Source: Fibrobacterota bacterium
Lineage (GTDB): Bacteria; Fibrobacterota; Fibrobacteria; UBA11236
NCBI GenBank assembly: GCA_947466585.1
Contig: CANIEU010000004.1
Span: forward strand, 100,035-164,034
Length of the DNA: 64,000 nucleotides
Direction: 5' to 3'
This document shows, in pieces, positions 51,339-59,286 of this stretch. The position numbers were made by a program, and so were the translations under genes. Each line of letters opens with the position of its first letter. The stretch's first letter is position 1. The notes beneath the pieces were generated by a model, which was not told the DNA's origin, ran no database searches, and saw nothing but the letters and a program-made list of their open reading frames with translations.

Positions 51339-52511
51339 ATGGAATCCCTGAATCCCAATATCAGCCTGCTCTCGACCCGGCCTGCGGTAATGACCGTCGA
51401 CCTGGGGCGGCTGGCCCGTAATCTCGGCCGCATCCAGACCCACGTCCGTAAAAACGGAAGCGCCACCAAGGTGATGGCGGTGGTCAAGGCCAACGCTTAC
51501 GGGCACGGGCTCGAAAAATGCGCCCTGCACCTAGAGGCCTCCGGGGTCGATTTCCTCGGCTGCGCCTATGTTGAAGAGGGCATCATCCTGCGCCGGGCGG
51601 GAGTCAAGATCCCCATCCTCATTTTCGGCGGCATCCTCGCCGACCAGGCTCGCCTTTACATCGAACACGATCTCGATATCACCGCTTCTTCGGTCTCCAA
51701 ACTCGACCATATCGAAGCCACTGCCGCTGCCATGGGGCGCCGTGCCCGCGTCCACCTGAAGATCGACACCGGCATGGAACGCCTCGGCGTGCATCACGAC
51801 ACCAGCGATGCCTTGCTCGAACGCACGCTCTCACTCAAATGGACCGACGTCACCGGCATCTTCTCCCACTTCGCCCGTTCCGACGAAGCCGATTTTTCCT
51901 TCACGGAATTACAGCTGGAACGTTTTCTGGAGTGCGCCCGTTTCTTCGAACGACATGCGCTCCCGATGCCGCTGCGGCACATCGCCAACTCTGCCGCCAT
52001 TCTGCGCAGCGCCGCCACGCATCTCGACATGGTGCGCCCCGGCATCTCGCTGTACGGCGTGCATCCTGCACCTGGAGTCGAAGATCCCCTCGGTCTGGAA
52101 CCGGTACTTTCGCTGAAGACCAAGGTGGTGTACTTCAAGGTGGTCAAGGCGGGGAACGGGGTCAGTTACGGCCACCTCTGGAAACCCGAACACGACACAC
52201 GGGTGGTCACCTTGCCCGTGGGCTACGGCGATGGCTATCCGCGCGCCCTCAGCAACAAAGCGGAGGTACTCATCCGGGGGCGTCGCGTGCCCGTGGTGGG
52301 CGCCATCTGCATGGATCAGCTCATGGTGGATATCGGGGCGGGGGAGGCCTACAACGGCGACGAAGCGGTACTGATCGGTACTCAGGTCGCGGAGGACGGC
52401 ACTTCGGAAACCATATTGGTGGAAGAACTCGCCGCGCGCGCCGGCACCATCGCCTACGAGATTCTGGTCGGCCTGAACGCGCGCATTCCGAGGAAATACT
52501 TGGGCGGTTGA
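51339..52511 (+). CDS. alr: Alanine racemase
   Basis: Interconverts L- and D-alanine for peptidoglycan. The 390-residue fold-type III PLP enzyme has VVKANAYGHGLEKCA with the PLP Lys, KIDTGMERLGV, HIANSAAIL, DMVRPGISLYGVHP, and the catalytic Tyr in AGNGVSYGHLW, followed by PVGYGDGYPRAL. The ATG at 51339 is preferred to one 27 bases upstream because the N-terminus then matches the family. It stands alone. Confidence 0.95.
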   Translation: MESLNPNISLLSTRPAVMTVDLGRLARNLGRIQTHVRKNGSATKVMAVVKANAYGHGLEKCALHLEASGVDFLGCAYVEEGIILRRAGVKIPILIFGGILADQARLYIEHDLDITASSVSKLDHIEATAAAMGRRARVHLKIDTGMERLGVHHDTSDALLERTLSLKWTDVTGIFSHFARSDEADFSFTELQLERFLECARFFERHALPMPLRHIANSAAILRSAATHLDMVRPGISLYGVHPAPGVEDPLGLEPVLSLKTKVVYFKVVKAGNGVSYGHLWKPEHDTRVVTLPVGYGDGYPRALSNKAEVLIRGRRVPVVGAICMDQLMVDIGAGEAYNGDEAVLIGTQVAEDGTSETILVEELAARAGTIAYEILVGLNARIPRKYLGG

Positions 52512-52604
52512 TCGGCGGTTTGTAAGCAAATGTCAGGCTGTAAAATCCTGTCAGACCACACAATACAACGGGCCTGACGGGTCATTTGGTGTTTTATTAG
52601 CACC

Positions 52605-53621
52605 ATGATTCACCTGACTTCACCGATTTCACGCCTCGGCCGCCGCCTGATCAACATCTTCGACGCCCACCATCGTCCCGAGGCCGTCGCGGCCCCTGGG
52701 GATGATGGTCGCAAATGGGTGGTGCCGATCCCGTTCATCCTGCTCAACCTTTCGGTGCTGTTCGTCTTCGTCGTCGGCGTCAGTTGGATCGCCGTCGCCG
52801 TGGCGGTCGCGCTCTACGTGGTACGCATGTTCGGCATCACAGCCGTCTACCACCGCTACTTTGCGCACCGTACCTACAAGGCATCGCGTCCCATGCAGTT
52901 CGCCTTGGCCTTTCTGGGTAATTCCGCGGCCCAACGCGGCCCGCTGTGGTGGGCCTCGCACCACCGTCATCACCACGCCACTTCCGACACCCCCGAAGAC
53001 GCGCACTCGCCGCTGCAAGAGGGCGATTTCTGGAACAGTCACATAGGTTGGTGGGGCCGCCAAAAATACGTCGCTCCGCGTCTCGACCTCGTTAAGGACC
53101 TGACCAAATTCCCCGAGCTCGTCTTTCTCGACCGCTTCGACGCCATCGCTCCTGCGCTCACCGGTGTGTTCACCTACGTGCTCGGTGTGGCGCTCCAGCA
53201 TTGGTTCCCGAGCTTGGGCACGAACGGCTGGCAAATGCTGGTGTGGGGCTTTGTGGTCTCCACCGTGGTGCTATTCCATGGCGTGGCCACAATCAACTCG
53301 CTGGCGCATGTTTTTGGCTCACGTCGCTTTAAAACCTCCGACGCCAGCCGCAATAATTTCTGGCTGGCGCTGATCACCCTGGGTGAGGGCTGGCACAACA
53401 ACCACCATCATTACCCGAACAGTGCGCGGCAGGGTTTTTATTGGTGGGAAATCGACCTCAGCTTCTACGGCCTGAAGGCCCTAAAGGCCGTTGGTCTGGT
53501 GAGCGATCTGAAACCCGTGCCGGCTCGCATTCTGGCCGACGGGCGCAAGCCCAAGACAGAGACCCTTCGGAATCCCGTTTTCGCAGGCGAGGAAGGTGTC
53601 GCGCTGGAGAACGCAACGTAG
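52605..53621 (+). CDS. Acyl-CoA/acyl-lipid delta-9 desaturase
   Basis: Membrane di-iron fatty acid desaturase (338 residues). Three histidine boxes bind the metal: HRYFAHR at 83-89, HHRHHHA at 119-125, and HNNHHHYPNSAR near 265. Hydrophobic pairs at about 42-75 and 190-230 anchor it, and the order matches stearoyl-CoA desaturase-like OLE1/DesC proteins. Its product, a monounsaturated acyl chain, would adjust membrane fluidity. No ferredoxin or cytochrome b5 partner is adjacent. A word-repeat element starts 14 bases after the stop. Confidence 0.9.
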   Translation: MIHLTSPISRLGRRLINIFDAHHRPEAVAAPGDDGRKWVVPIPFILLNLSVLFVFVVGVSWIAVAVAVALYVVRMFGITAVYHRYFAHRTYKASRPMQFALAFLGNSAAQRGPLWWASHHRHHHATSDTPEDAHSPLQEGDFWNSHIGWWGRQKYVAPRLDLVKDLTKFPELVFLDRFDAIAPALTGVFTYVLGVALQHWFPSLGTNGWQMLVWGFVVSTVVLFHGVATINSLAHVFGSRRFKTSDASRNNFWLALITLGEGWHNNHHHYPNSARQGFYWWEIDLSFYGLKALKAVGLVSDLKPVPARILADGRKPKTETLRNPVFAGEEGVALENAT

Positions 53622-53634
53622 ACGGAGAACAATT

Positions 53635-53730
53635 CAGCATCACAACAACACAACAATAAAAGGCAAAAAGGCTATTTCCGATATTTTGGTATGTGTTCTA
53701 TTGCCGTGTTGCTGTGATGTTGTGTTGTTA
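53635..53730. repeat. AACAACACAAC word-repeat palindromic element
   Basis: Left arm 53635-53660 (CAGCATCACAACAACACAAC, then AATAAA); right arm 53701-53730 (TTGCCGTGTTGCTGTGATGT, then TGTGTTGTTA). Reversed, the right arm reads TAACAACACAACATCACAGC..., the same words in another order. The interior is about 40 bases. The right arm supplies the stop codon (53728-53730) of the convergent oxidoreductase gene. Confidence 0.7.
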
Positions 53731-54390
53731 AAAATCTTCCCACGTAAAAACCCTCGCCCCGTGACCTTCGTCGCGTTCCGCGTGCCGCACCATCGAGCAT
53801 CCCAGATCCTGGACCGAAACACCGCGATATTTACGCAGCGGGCCGATCAATAAAAAATCCAGCAACGGCCACACCTTGAGCACGATCGCCTGCATGACGC
53901 CGTAACGATTGGTCGGCGTGAGGATCATCGAGGGTCGGAACAGGTGTACGCTTTCGAAGCCCAATGCGCGAATGGATTCCTCAAGCTCGCCCTTGGAACG
54001 CAAATAGAAGATCGAAGATTTCGCATGGGCTCCGATGGCTGAGAGCAGTGTGAAGTGCCGCACATCCTGGCGATAGCATGCCTCGGCAAACGCCAGCACA
54101 AAGTCGAAATCGATACGGCGGAATTCCGCTTTCGACATTTTGGAAGGCTCGCCCACGCCCAAGGTGCAGAATGCGTCGGAATGCCCGGCCAGAAGCGACT
54201 CGTAGCTGGAGGGATCTGAGACATCCAGCACATGCTGTACAAGACGCCGCGAGGCTTCTTCGGGAGCCAGCGCAAGTGGACGACGCCCCAACGTGGTTAC
54301 CGTAGACCAGATAGGCGAGTCGAGCAGGGCCCGCACCACTTCGCCGCCCACAGCGCCCGAGGCGCCGAGCACCACCGCAGTGCGGTTCAT
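53728..54390 (-). CDS. NAD(P)-binding Rossmann-fold protein (TIP30/YbjT-like)
   Basis: A 220-residue short-chain-dehydrogenase-like protein. MNRTAVVLGASGAVGGEVVRAL carries the GxxGxxG dinucleotide loop; TLLSAIGAHAKSSIFYLRSKGELEESI has the Ser...YxxxK-like catalytic region (YLRSK); FRPSMILTP is typical of the HTATIP2/TIP30 group. It overlaps the EVE-domain gene by 4 bases (ATGA). The stop codon sits inside the word-repeat element, so the C-terminus (VFTWEDF) ends exactly where the element begins. Substrate unknown. Confidence 0.8.
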   Translation of the reverse strand: MNRTAVVLGASGAVGGEVVRALLDSPIWSTVTTLGRRPLALAPEEASRRLVQHVLDVSDPSSYESLLAGHSDAFCTLGVGEPSKMSKAEFRRIDFDFVLAFAEACYRQDVRHFTLLSAIGAHAKSSIFYLRSKGELEESIRALGFESVHLFRPSMILTPTNRYGVMQAIVLKVWPLLDFLLIGPLRKYRGVSVQDLGCSMVRHAERDEGHGARVFTWEDF

Positions 54391-54971
54391 GCGCGCCCCG
54401 GTTTGCCGGCTCGGATCACCGGAGCGGGTTTGCCTTTGCTCACACCGCGCGCCGAGGCGGCGGGGCGGGGGATCGTCACCTTGAGTGCGGGCGGTGGCGC
54501 ATCGGGGTGTTTGCGAATCCAGTCCATCAGCAATTTGAATTCTTTGGCCGTCACGGGTTGTATCGAAAGGCGCGTGCCGCGCTTGAGCACCAGCATGGAA
54601 TCGAGACCCGGAATGCGATGCAGTTCTTCCAATTGCAACAGACGCGGAAAAGTTTCCACATACTTCACGTTCACGCACATCCAAACCGTGCCGTGCGTTC
54701 CGGCCTTCGCATCTAAGTACTTGGATTTCTTGTCGAAAGCCGTGGGGTCTGGAAACGGATCCGAAGCGATCTCCGCCAAACCCGCCACACCAGGCGGAAC
54801 CACGCTGCTGTGATAAAACAACACCGGATCCCCGAGCTTCATATCGTCGCGCATGTAATTCCGCGCTTGGTAATTCCGAACGCCAGACCACGGCTCGATC
54901 TGCCCGGGCCGCTTGCGCAGGTCGTCGATGGAAAAATCCTGAGGTTCCGATTTCATCAGCCAGTATTTCAC
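54387..54971 (-). CDS. EVE-domain protein
   Basis: A 194-residue protein of the EVE (PUA-like) fold, related to human THYN1 and bacterial modified-base readers. MKYWLMKSEPQDFSIDDLRK is the classical start, followed by WSGVRNYQARNYMRDDMKLGD, VLFYHSSVVPPGVAGLAEI and an aromatic cage region. The C-terminal 45 residues are a basic, Pro/Ala-rich tail (TIPRPAASARGVSKGKPAP) absent from most members. EVE proteins bind modified nucleotides such as 5-methylcytosine; the target here is unknown. Confidence 0.9.
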   Translation of the reverse strand: MKYWLMKSEPQDFSIDDLRKRPGQIEPWSGVRNYQARNYMRDDMKLGDPVLFYHSSVVPPGVAGLAEIASDPFPDPTAFDKKSKYLDAKAGTHGTVWMCVNVKYVETFPRLLQLEELHRIPGLDSMLVLKRGTRLSIQPVTAKEFKLLMDWIRKHPDAPPPALKVTIPRPAASARGVSKGKPAPVIRAGKPGRA

Positions 54972-55004
54972 AGCGGGGGAGTCTCCGGGGACGATCGAGT
55001 GAAC

Positions 55005-55170
55005 AGTTTACAGTATACGGTTTACGGTTGAAAGCACCGGGAAGAGGTGTTTCTAAACCGGGATTTTGCCTTCAGAAATTAGTTCCGGAAAGGACGGAAT
55101 CGCCTTTCTGCTCCTTTACAGGCCACGTTTTGTGGTTTTACTGTAAACGGTCAACGGTCTACCGTAAACT
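55005..55170. repeat. GTTTACGG word-repeat palindromic element upstream of mnmG
   Basis: Left arm 55005-55031 (AGTTTACAGTATACGGTTTA then CGGTTGA); right arm 55139-55170 (TACTGTAAACGGTCAACGGT then CTACCGTAAACT). Reversed, the right arm begins AGTTTACGGTAGACCGTTGA, matching the left. The interior is 107 bases with no gene. It ends 14 bases before the mnmG start. A shorter relative lies after mnmG at 57067-57147. Confidence 0.75.
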
Positions 55171-55184
55171 AATTTTACCCTCCC

Positions 55185-57062
55185 GTGAACCCAGTCCCTT
55201 CCCACTTCGACGTCGTCGTCATCGGCGGCGGCCATGCCGGCATCGAGGCTGCCTTCGCCGCGGCGCGGCTGGGGCGCAATACGGCCATGGTCACCATGGA
55301 TCTTAAGGCCATCGGGCGCATGTCGTGCAACCCGGCCATCGGCGGCGTGGCCAAGGGTCAACTCGTCCGCGATATCGACGCGCTCGGCGGATTAATGGGC
55401 CTTGTCGCCGATCAGTCGGGCATTCAGTTCCGCATGCTCAACCTCTCCAAAGGGCCGGCCGTTTGGGGACCGCGCGCGCAGATGGACATGGATGATTACG
55501 CCGCCCGCATGCAGGAGATTTTGGGGCGGACGCCGAACCTGACCTTGATCGGTGGAGAGCTGACGGATTTTGATCGAGATTCCGAGGGAGCCTATCGGCT
55601 TCGCCTCGGGACTCTTCCTCAGCTGACCTGTCGTGCGCTCGTTATCACTTCGGGAACCTTCCTCGGCGCAGTGATGCACACCGGGCTCGAAGCCAAAACC
55701 GGCGGACGCATCGGCGAACCCGCCGCGGTGGAACTCGCGCAAACCCTCAAGGGCATGGGTCTCAAAACCCGGCGGCTCAAAACCGGAACCCCGGCCCGCC
55801 TTGCGGCTGACTCTCTCGATTACACCGAGGTCGAGGTGCAGCACGGTGACGCGGAACCATTTCCGTTTTCGTTTCGTACCGAAGGCCCCATCCGCAACCG
55901 CGCCACCTGCTGGATCACGCGCACCAGCAGCGAGACGCACGAGATCCTGAAAACCGGGTTCGATCGCAGCCCGATGTTCACCGGGCTCATCTCCGGAATC
56001 GGCCCGCGCTATTGCCCCTCGATCGAAGACAAGATCGCCCGTTTCGCCGACCGCGACTCGCATCAGCTCTTCCTCGAACCGGAAGGCTTGCAAGGCGAAC
56101 GCGCGGGCCGCATTTACGTAAACGGCTTCTCCTCCAGCCTCCCGGCCGAGGTGCAGGATGCGGCCTTGCGCACCCTCCCAGGCCTCCGCAACTGCCGCGT
56201 GCTGCGCTATGGCTATGCGGTGGAATACGACTCAGTGGACGCGACGCAGCTGCATCCCACCTTCGAATGCCGCGACCCCCTGATGGCGGGTCTGTACTTC
56301 GCAGGCCAGGTGAACGGCACCTCGGGGTATGAAGAAGCCGCGGCGCAGGGACTGGTGGCGGGCATCAACGCCGCCCTCAAGGTGCAGGGCCGGGAGCCCT
56401 TCGTGCTCTCGCGCGCGGAGTCCTACATCGGCGTGCTCGCGGACGATCTGGTCAATCTCGAAATCGACGAACCCTACCGCATGTTCACCTCGCGCGCGGA
56501 ATACCGCCTGCACTTGCGGCAGGACAATGCCGAGGATCGTTTGCTCGAGAAGGGCCATGCGCTCGGCATGGTGGACGATGCGGTGCTGACGAAGTACCGG
56601 GCGCGCGCGGCCCGCTTCGAGGCCTTGCGCGCCCGGCTTGCGTCCACGAAGGTGACTCCCGAGTTCATCAACGTATTCCTGACGGCGCAGGGGGGGCAGC
56701 CGGTGACCGAATCCGTGCAAGCGCTGCCCCTGCTGCGCCGTCCCGAAGTCTCGCTCTCCGGGTTGCTGGGTTACCTTCAGATTCCCGTCACAGAGTGGAC
56801 GAACGCCGAGATCATCGCCCTCGAAGCCTCCGAGAAGTACCAAGGCTTTCTCGACCGTCAACGACGCGAGATCGACCGGACGCTTAAGCTCACGGCGCTG
56901 CGCATTCCCGCCGACTTCGATTACACTGCGGCCAAGGGCCTTTCCGGGGAGGCTTTGCAGAAGCTCTCCCGTCGACGTCCGCTCACGGTGGGGGATGCCC
57001 AACGCATCGCCGGGGTCACCCCTGCAGACATTTCAGGGTTGATTTTTCATTTGAACCGGTAG
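55185..57062 (+). CDS. mnmG: tRNA uridine-5-carboxymethylaminomethyl modification enzyme
   Basis: FAD protein that with MnmE modifies the wobble uridine of several tRNAs. The 625-residue protein begins (GTG 55185) PSHFDVVVIGGGHAGIEAAF, the FAD loop, and has ATMDL-like MVTMDLKAIGRMSCNPAIGG, VAKGQLVRDIDALGG, FLGAVMHTG, MKTRRLKTGTPAR-like GLKTRRLKTGTPARL, FAGQVNGTSGYEEAAAQGL, PYRMFTSRAEYRLHLRQDNA, and the C-terminal helical MnmE-binding domain. Family length is matched. It is flanked on both sides by GTTTACGG word-repeat elements and no mnmE is nearby. Confidence 0.96.
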   Translation: MNPVPSHFDVVVIGGGHAGIEAAFAAARLGRNTAMVTMDLKAIGRMSCNPAIGGVAKGQLVRDIDALGGLMGLVADQSGIQFRMLNLSKGPAVWGPRAQMDMDDYAARMQEILGRTPNLTLIGGELTDFDRDSEGAYRLRLGTLPQLTCRALVITSGTFLGAVMHTGLEAKTGGRIGEPAAVELAQTLKGMGLKTRRLKTGTPARLAADSLDYTEVEVQHGDAEPFPFSFRTEGPIRNRATCWITRTSSETHEILKTGFDRSPMFTGLISGIGPRYCPSIEDKIARFADRDSHQLFLEPEGLQGERAGRIYVNGFSSSLPAEVQDAALRTLPGLRNCRVLRYGYAVEYDSVDATQLHPTFECRDPLMAGLYFAGQVNGTSGYEEAAAQGLVAGINAALKVQGREPFVLSRAESYIGVLADDLVNLEIDEPYRMFTSRAEYRLHLRQDNAEDRLLEKGHALGMVDDAVLTKYRARAARFEALRARLASTKVTPEFINVFLTAQGGQPVTESVQALPLLRRPEVSLSGLLGYLQIPVTEWTNAEIIALEASEKYQGFLDRQRREIDRTLKLTALRIPADFDYTAAKGLSGEALQKLSRRRPLTVGDAQRIAGVTPADISGLIFHLNR

Positions 57063-57066
57063 GGGA

Positions 57067-57147
57067 GTTCACGGTTTACGGTTGACAGTCCACAGTAAGA
57101 AAACCTAATGGATCGCTACCGAATACTGTAAATCGTCGACTGTTCGC
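57067..57147. repeat. GTTTACGG word-repeat palindromic element downstream of mnmG
   Basis: Left arm 57067-57097 (GTTCACGGTTTACGGTTGAC then AGTCCACAGTA); right arm 57124-57147 (TACTGTAAATCGTCGACTGT then TCGC). The reversed right arm (GCGAACAGTCGACGATTTAC...) carries the same ACAGTnnAC/TTTACAGTA words. The interior is 26 bases. It begins 4 bases after the mnmG stop. Confidence 0.65.
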
Positions 57148-57160
57148 TATATTAGCCCGC

Positions 57161-57388
57161 ATGGAAATCAAACCCGAAAAGACCCCTCGCGAAAAACTTG
57201 GCTGGAAGTTGATGATGGCCGGATTCTTTTGCGTGGTATTAGCCGGAATACTCCTTTATGTCGGACCGCGAAGTGCGCATCCCACATTGTACTCCAAAAT
57301 CGGTTACGATGTGATGGTCGGTGGCCTGCTTGTGTATGTGGTCGGCCGGATCCTCCGCTGGCGCGGTCGCAGCGCTCGCTCGAAATAA
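57161..57388 (+). CDS. Small two-helix membrane protein
   Basis: A 75-residue protein: charged start MEIKPEKTPREKLGWK, a transmembrane helix at about 17-35 (LMMAGFFCVVLAGILLYVG), a short loop, a second helix at about 50-62 (VMVGGLLVYVVGRIL), and a basic end RWRGRSARSK. No family recognised. It begins 13 bases after the repeat element. Confidence 0.5.
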   Translation: MEIKPEKTPREKLGWKLMMAGFFCVVLAGILLYVGPRSAHPTLYSKIGYDVMVGGLLVYVVGRILRWRGRSARSK

Positions 57389-57474
57389 TGCGGCAAAGAA
57401 GAGTCCCCTAGGGTCTTCACCCCATTCGGGTTTTTACGGCCCTCCACGCTGTGAGGGGGGTGTATCTTCCACCC

Positions 57475-58764
57475 ATGAGTTCACCGACAGCACGCGGCAT
57501 GGGAACGGAATCCCGCCCGGTCCTCCACGATTTCCGCACCCATCTTCCCGCCTTCCGCGGGGCGCACGCCGAGGTGGTGCACTGGCTCGCGGCCGCACAT
57601 GCCCGCGCGGAACAAACGGTGCAGGCGGGTTTACAACCTTCCGATCCTCGCTTCGATCCCGATTTCAACCTAGATGCCTTTCGTCGGCAAATGGAACGAC
57701 ACTTGCGTCGCTTCGCACCTTCGCCCGAGACGGTGGGCTTTCGGTACAGCGATCTGGGAGAATTCCTCGACGAGAACTTCTCCGACAAGGATCTATTCCC
57801 GGTCGACCGTTTGCCGCAAGGGGCTGGCACCGCAGCCCGCATGGACGCCTTCGCCACCTTGGCCGAGCGTGCCGTTCGCGCACTGTACGACGGAACCGAA
57901 GGTCCCCATGGTACTGATGGTACTGAGGGTACTGAGGGTACTGATGATTCCGACGCTCCCAAGGATTCCGACGCTCCCGACGAGTTGATTCACGTGACCT
58001 GCACGGGCTACGCCGCCCCTTCCGCCGTACAGGTATTGGTGGAAGAACGTGGGTGGCACGCTTCCACCGGGGTTACGCACGCGTACCACATGGGATGCTA
58101 TGCCGCGCTGCCGGCCGTCCGCATCGCCGCAGGGTATTTGGCCTCCAGCTCCAAGGAGGAAGCCCGCTGTGACATCGTCCACACCGAGATCTGCTCGCTC
58201 CATCTGAATCCTTCGCGTCATGATCCCGAGCAACTCGTGGTGCAATCGCTTTTCGCCGACGGCTTCATCCGCTATTCGCTGTCGAACACCGGCGCGGATG
58301 CGGACGGAAAGCCGTTGAAAGGATTCGAAGTGCTCGGGTTCGCCGAGCGTATCGTGCCGGATTCATTGGTTGATATCGGCTGGGCTCCCGGTGATTTCGG
58401 CATGCGCATGAGTCTGTCGCGCAACGTGCCCGACAAAATCGCCCCGCATCTCGATGACTTCGTCACCACGCTCGCGGAGTATTGCGGATTGTCGCGGGCG
58501 GATTTGGAGGGTGCCCGTTACGCCGTGCACCCGGGCGGCCCTAGCATTGTAGACAAGGTGCAGGAATGGCTTTGCCTTGCGCCTGCACAGGTGACGGCCT
58601 CACGGGAAATCCTTTTCGAGCGCGGCAACATGTCATCCGCGACGTTGCCGCACATCTGGGAGCGACTCCTGCAAGATGACACCCTGAAACCCGATGCCCT
58701 GGTCGTCAGCCTCGCCTTTGGTCCCGGCTTGACCTTGTACGGAATGGTGATGCGACGGAACTAA
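57475..58764 (+). CDS. Type III polyketide synthase (chalcone/stilbene synthase family)
   Basis: Iterative ketosynthase making alkylpyrones, alkylresorcinols or related polyketides from acyl-CoA and malonyl-CoA. The 429-residue protein has the full catalytic triad: Cys208 in THAYHMGCYAALPAVR, His352 in YAVHPGGPSIVDK and Asn385 in FERGNMSSATLP, plus the terminal GPGLTLYG loop. Between residues 143 and 169 is an unusual in-frame insert, four GT(D/E) units then two DSDAP(K/D) units, encoded by tandem 9-mers and 18-mers. It starts a three-gene set with a membrane protein and a methyltransferase. The ATG at 57475 is used because upstream codons are not conserved. Confidence 0.88.
   Translation: MSSPTARGMGTESRPVLHDFRTHLPAFRGAHAEVVHWLAAAHARAEQTVQAGLQPSDPRFDPDFNLDAFRRQMERHLRRFAPSPETVGFRYSDLGEFLDENFSDKDLFPVDRLPQGAGTAARMDAFATLAERAVRALYDGTEGPHGTDGTEGTEGTDDSDAPKDSDAPDELIHVTCTGYAAPSAVQVLVEERGWHASTGVTHAYHMGCYAALPAVRIAAGYLASSSKEEARCDIVHTEICSLHLNPSRHDPEQLVVQSLFADGFIRYSLSNTGADADGKPLKGFEVLGFAERIVPDSLVDIGWAPGDFGMRMSLSRNVPDKIAPHLDDFVTTLAEYCGLSRADLEGARYAVHPGGPSIVDKVQEWLCLAPAQVTASREILFERGNMSSATLPHIWERLLQDDTLKPDALVVSLAFGPGLTLYGMVMRRN
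57910..57981 (+). repeat. In-frame tandem repeats inside the polyketide synthase gene
   Basis: Four direct 9-base copies of GGTACTGA(T/G) (57910-57945), followed by two 18-base copies of GATTCCGACGCTCCC plus a variable codon (57946-57963, 57964-57981). All unit lengths are multiples of three, so the frame is kept. The words resemble those of the intergenic elements in style. Confidence 0.85.
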
Positions 58765-58794
58765 GGATTCCGCCACGCCCTTCACACCTAAAAC

Positions 58795-59286
58795 ATGCCA
58801 TCCCTTATAGCCCTCGCCCTATCCGTCTTCGCTTTTCAAGGCCTGCTGATGCTGGTCGACGAAAGCGTCTTCCATCTCCGCCGCCGACACGAGATGCCTC
58901 GGTGGGAGCGCCTCGGCCATCCTCTCGATACCCTCACCGTACTGACGCCCATTCTGCTCGCGCGCTTTCTCCCGGCATCTGAACCGTGGACGATCGTCTT
59001 TCTGGCCTTGGCGGTGTTCTCCTGCGTGTTCGTCACGAAGGACGAGCCTGTCCACGCGGTCCACTGCACGCCCGGCGAGCATTGGCTGCACGCGCTTTTG
59101 TTCATGGTGCATCCTTTGTTGTTCGCCGCGCTTTGGATTTTATGGAAACAAGGTCAGGTCGGTTGGATCTCCCTGCAGGTCGCCGTGACCTTCGGTTTTC
59201 TGTGCTGGCAAACCGTTTACTGGAATGGTCCTTGGGCGCCTCAAAGGAAGATGTTCCCGTTGCATCAAAAGGGCGCGCCCAGATGA
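58795..59286 (+). CDS. Polytopic membrane protein of the polyketide cluster
   Basis: A 163-residue protein with about four transmembrane helices (roughly 3-20, 45-60, 66-82, 100-117, 122-140). It has several conserved-looking polar residues inside or near helices: DESVFHLRR, ERLGHPLDTLTV, CVFVTKDEPVHAVHCTPGEHWLHALLFMVHP, with multiple His and acidic residues that could bind metal. No domain is recognised. The stop overlaps the methyltransferase start by 4 bases. Its place between the synthase and the methyltransferase suggests it acts on the polyketide lipid. Confidence 0.6.
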   Translation: MPSLIALALSVFAFQGLLMLVDESVFHLRRRHEMPRWERLGHPLDTLTVLTPILLARFLPASEPWTIVFLALAVFSCVFVTKDEPVHAVHCTPGEHWLHALLFMVHPLLFAALWILWKQGQVGWISLQVAVTFGFLCWQTVYWNGPWAPQRKMFPLHQKGAPR

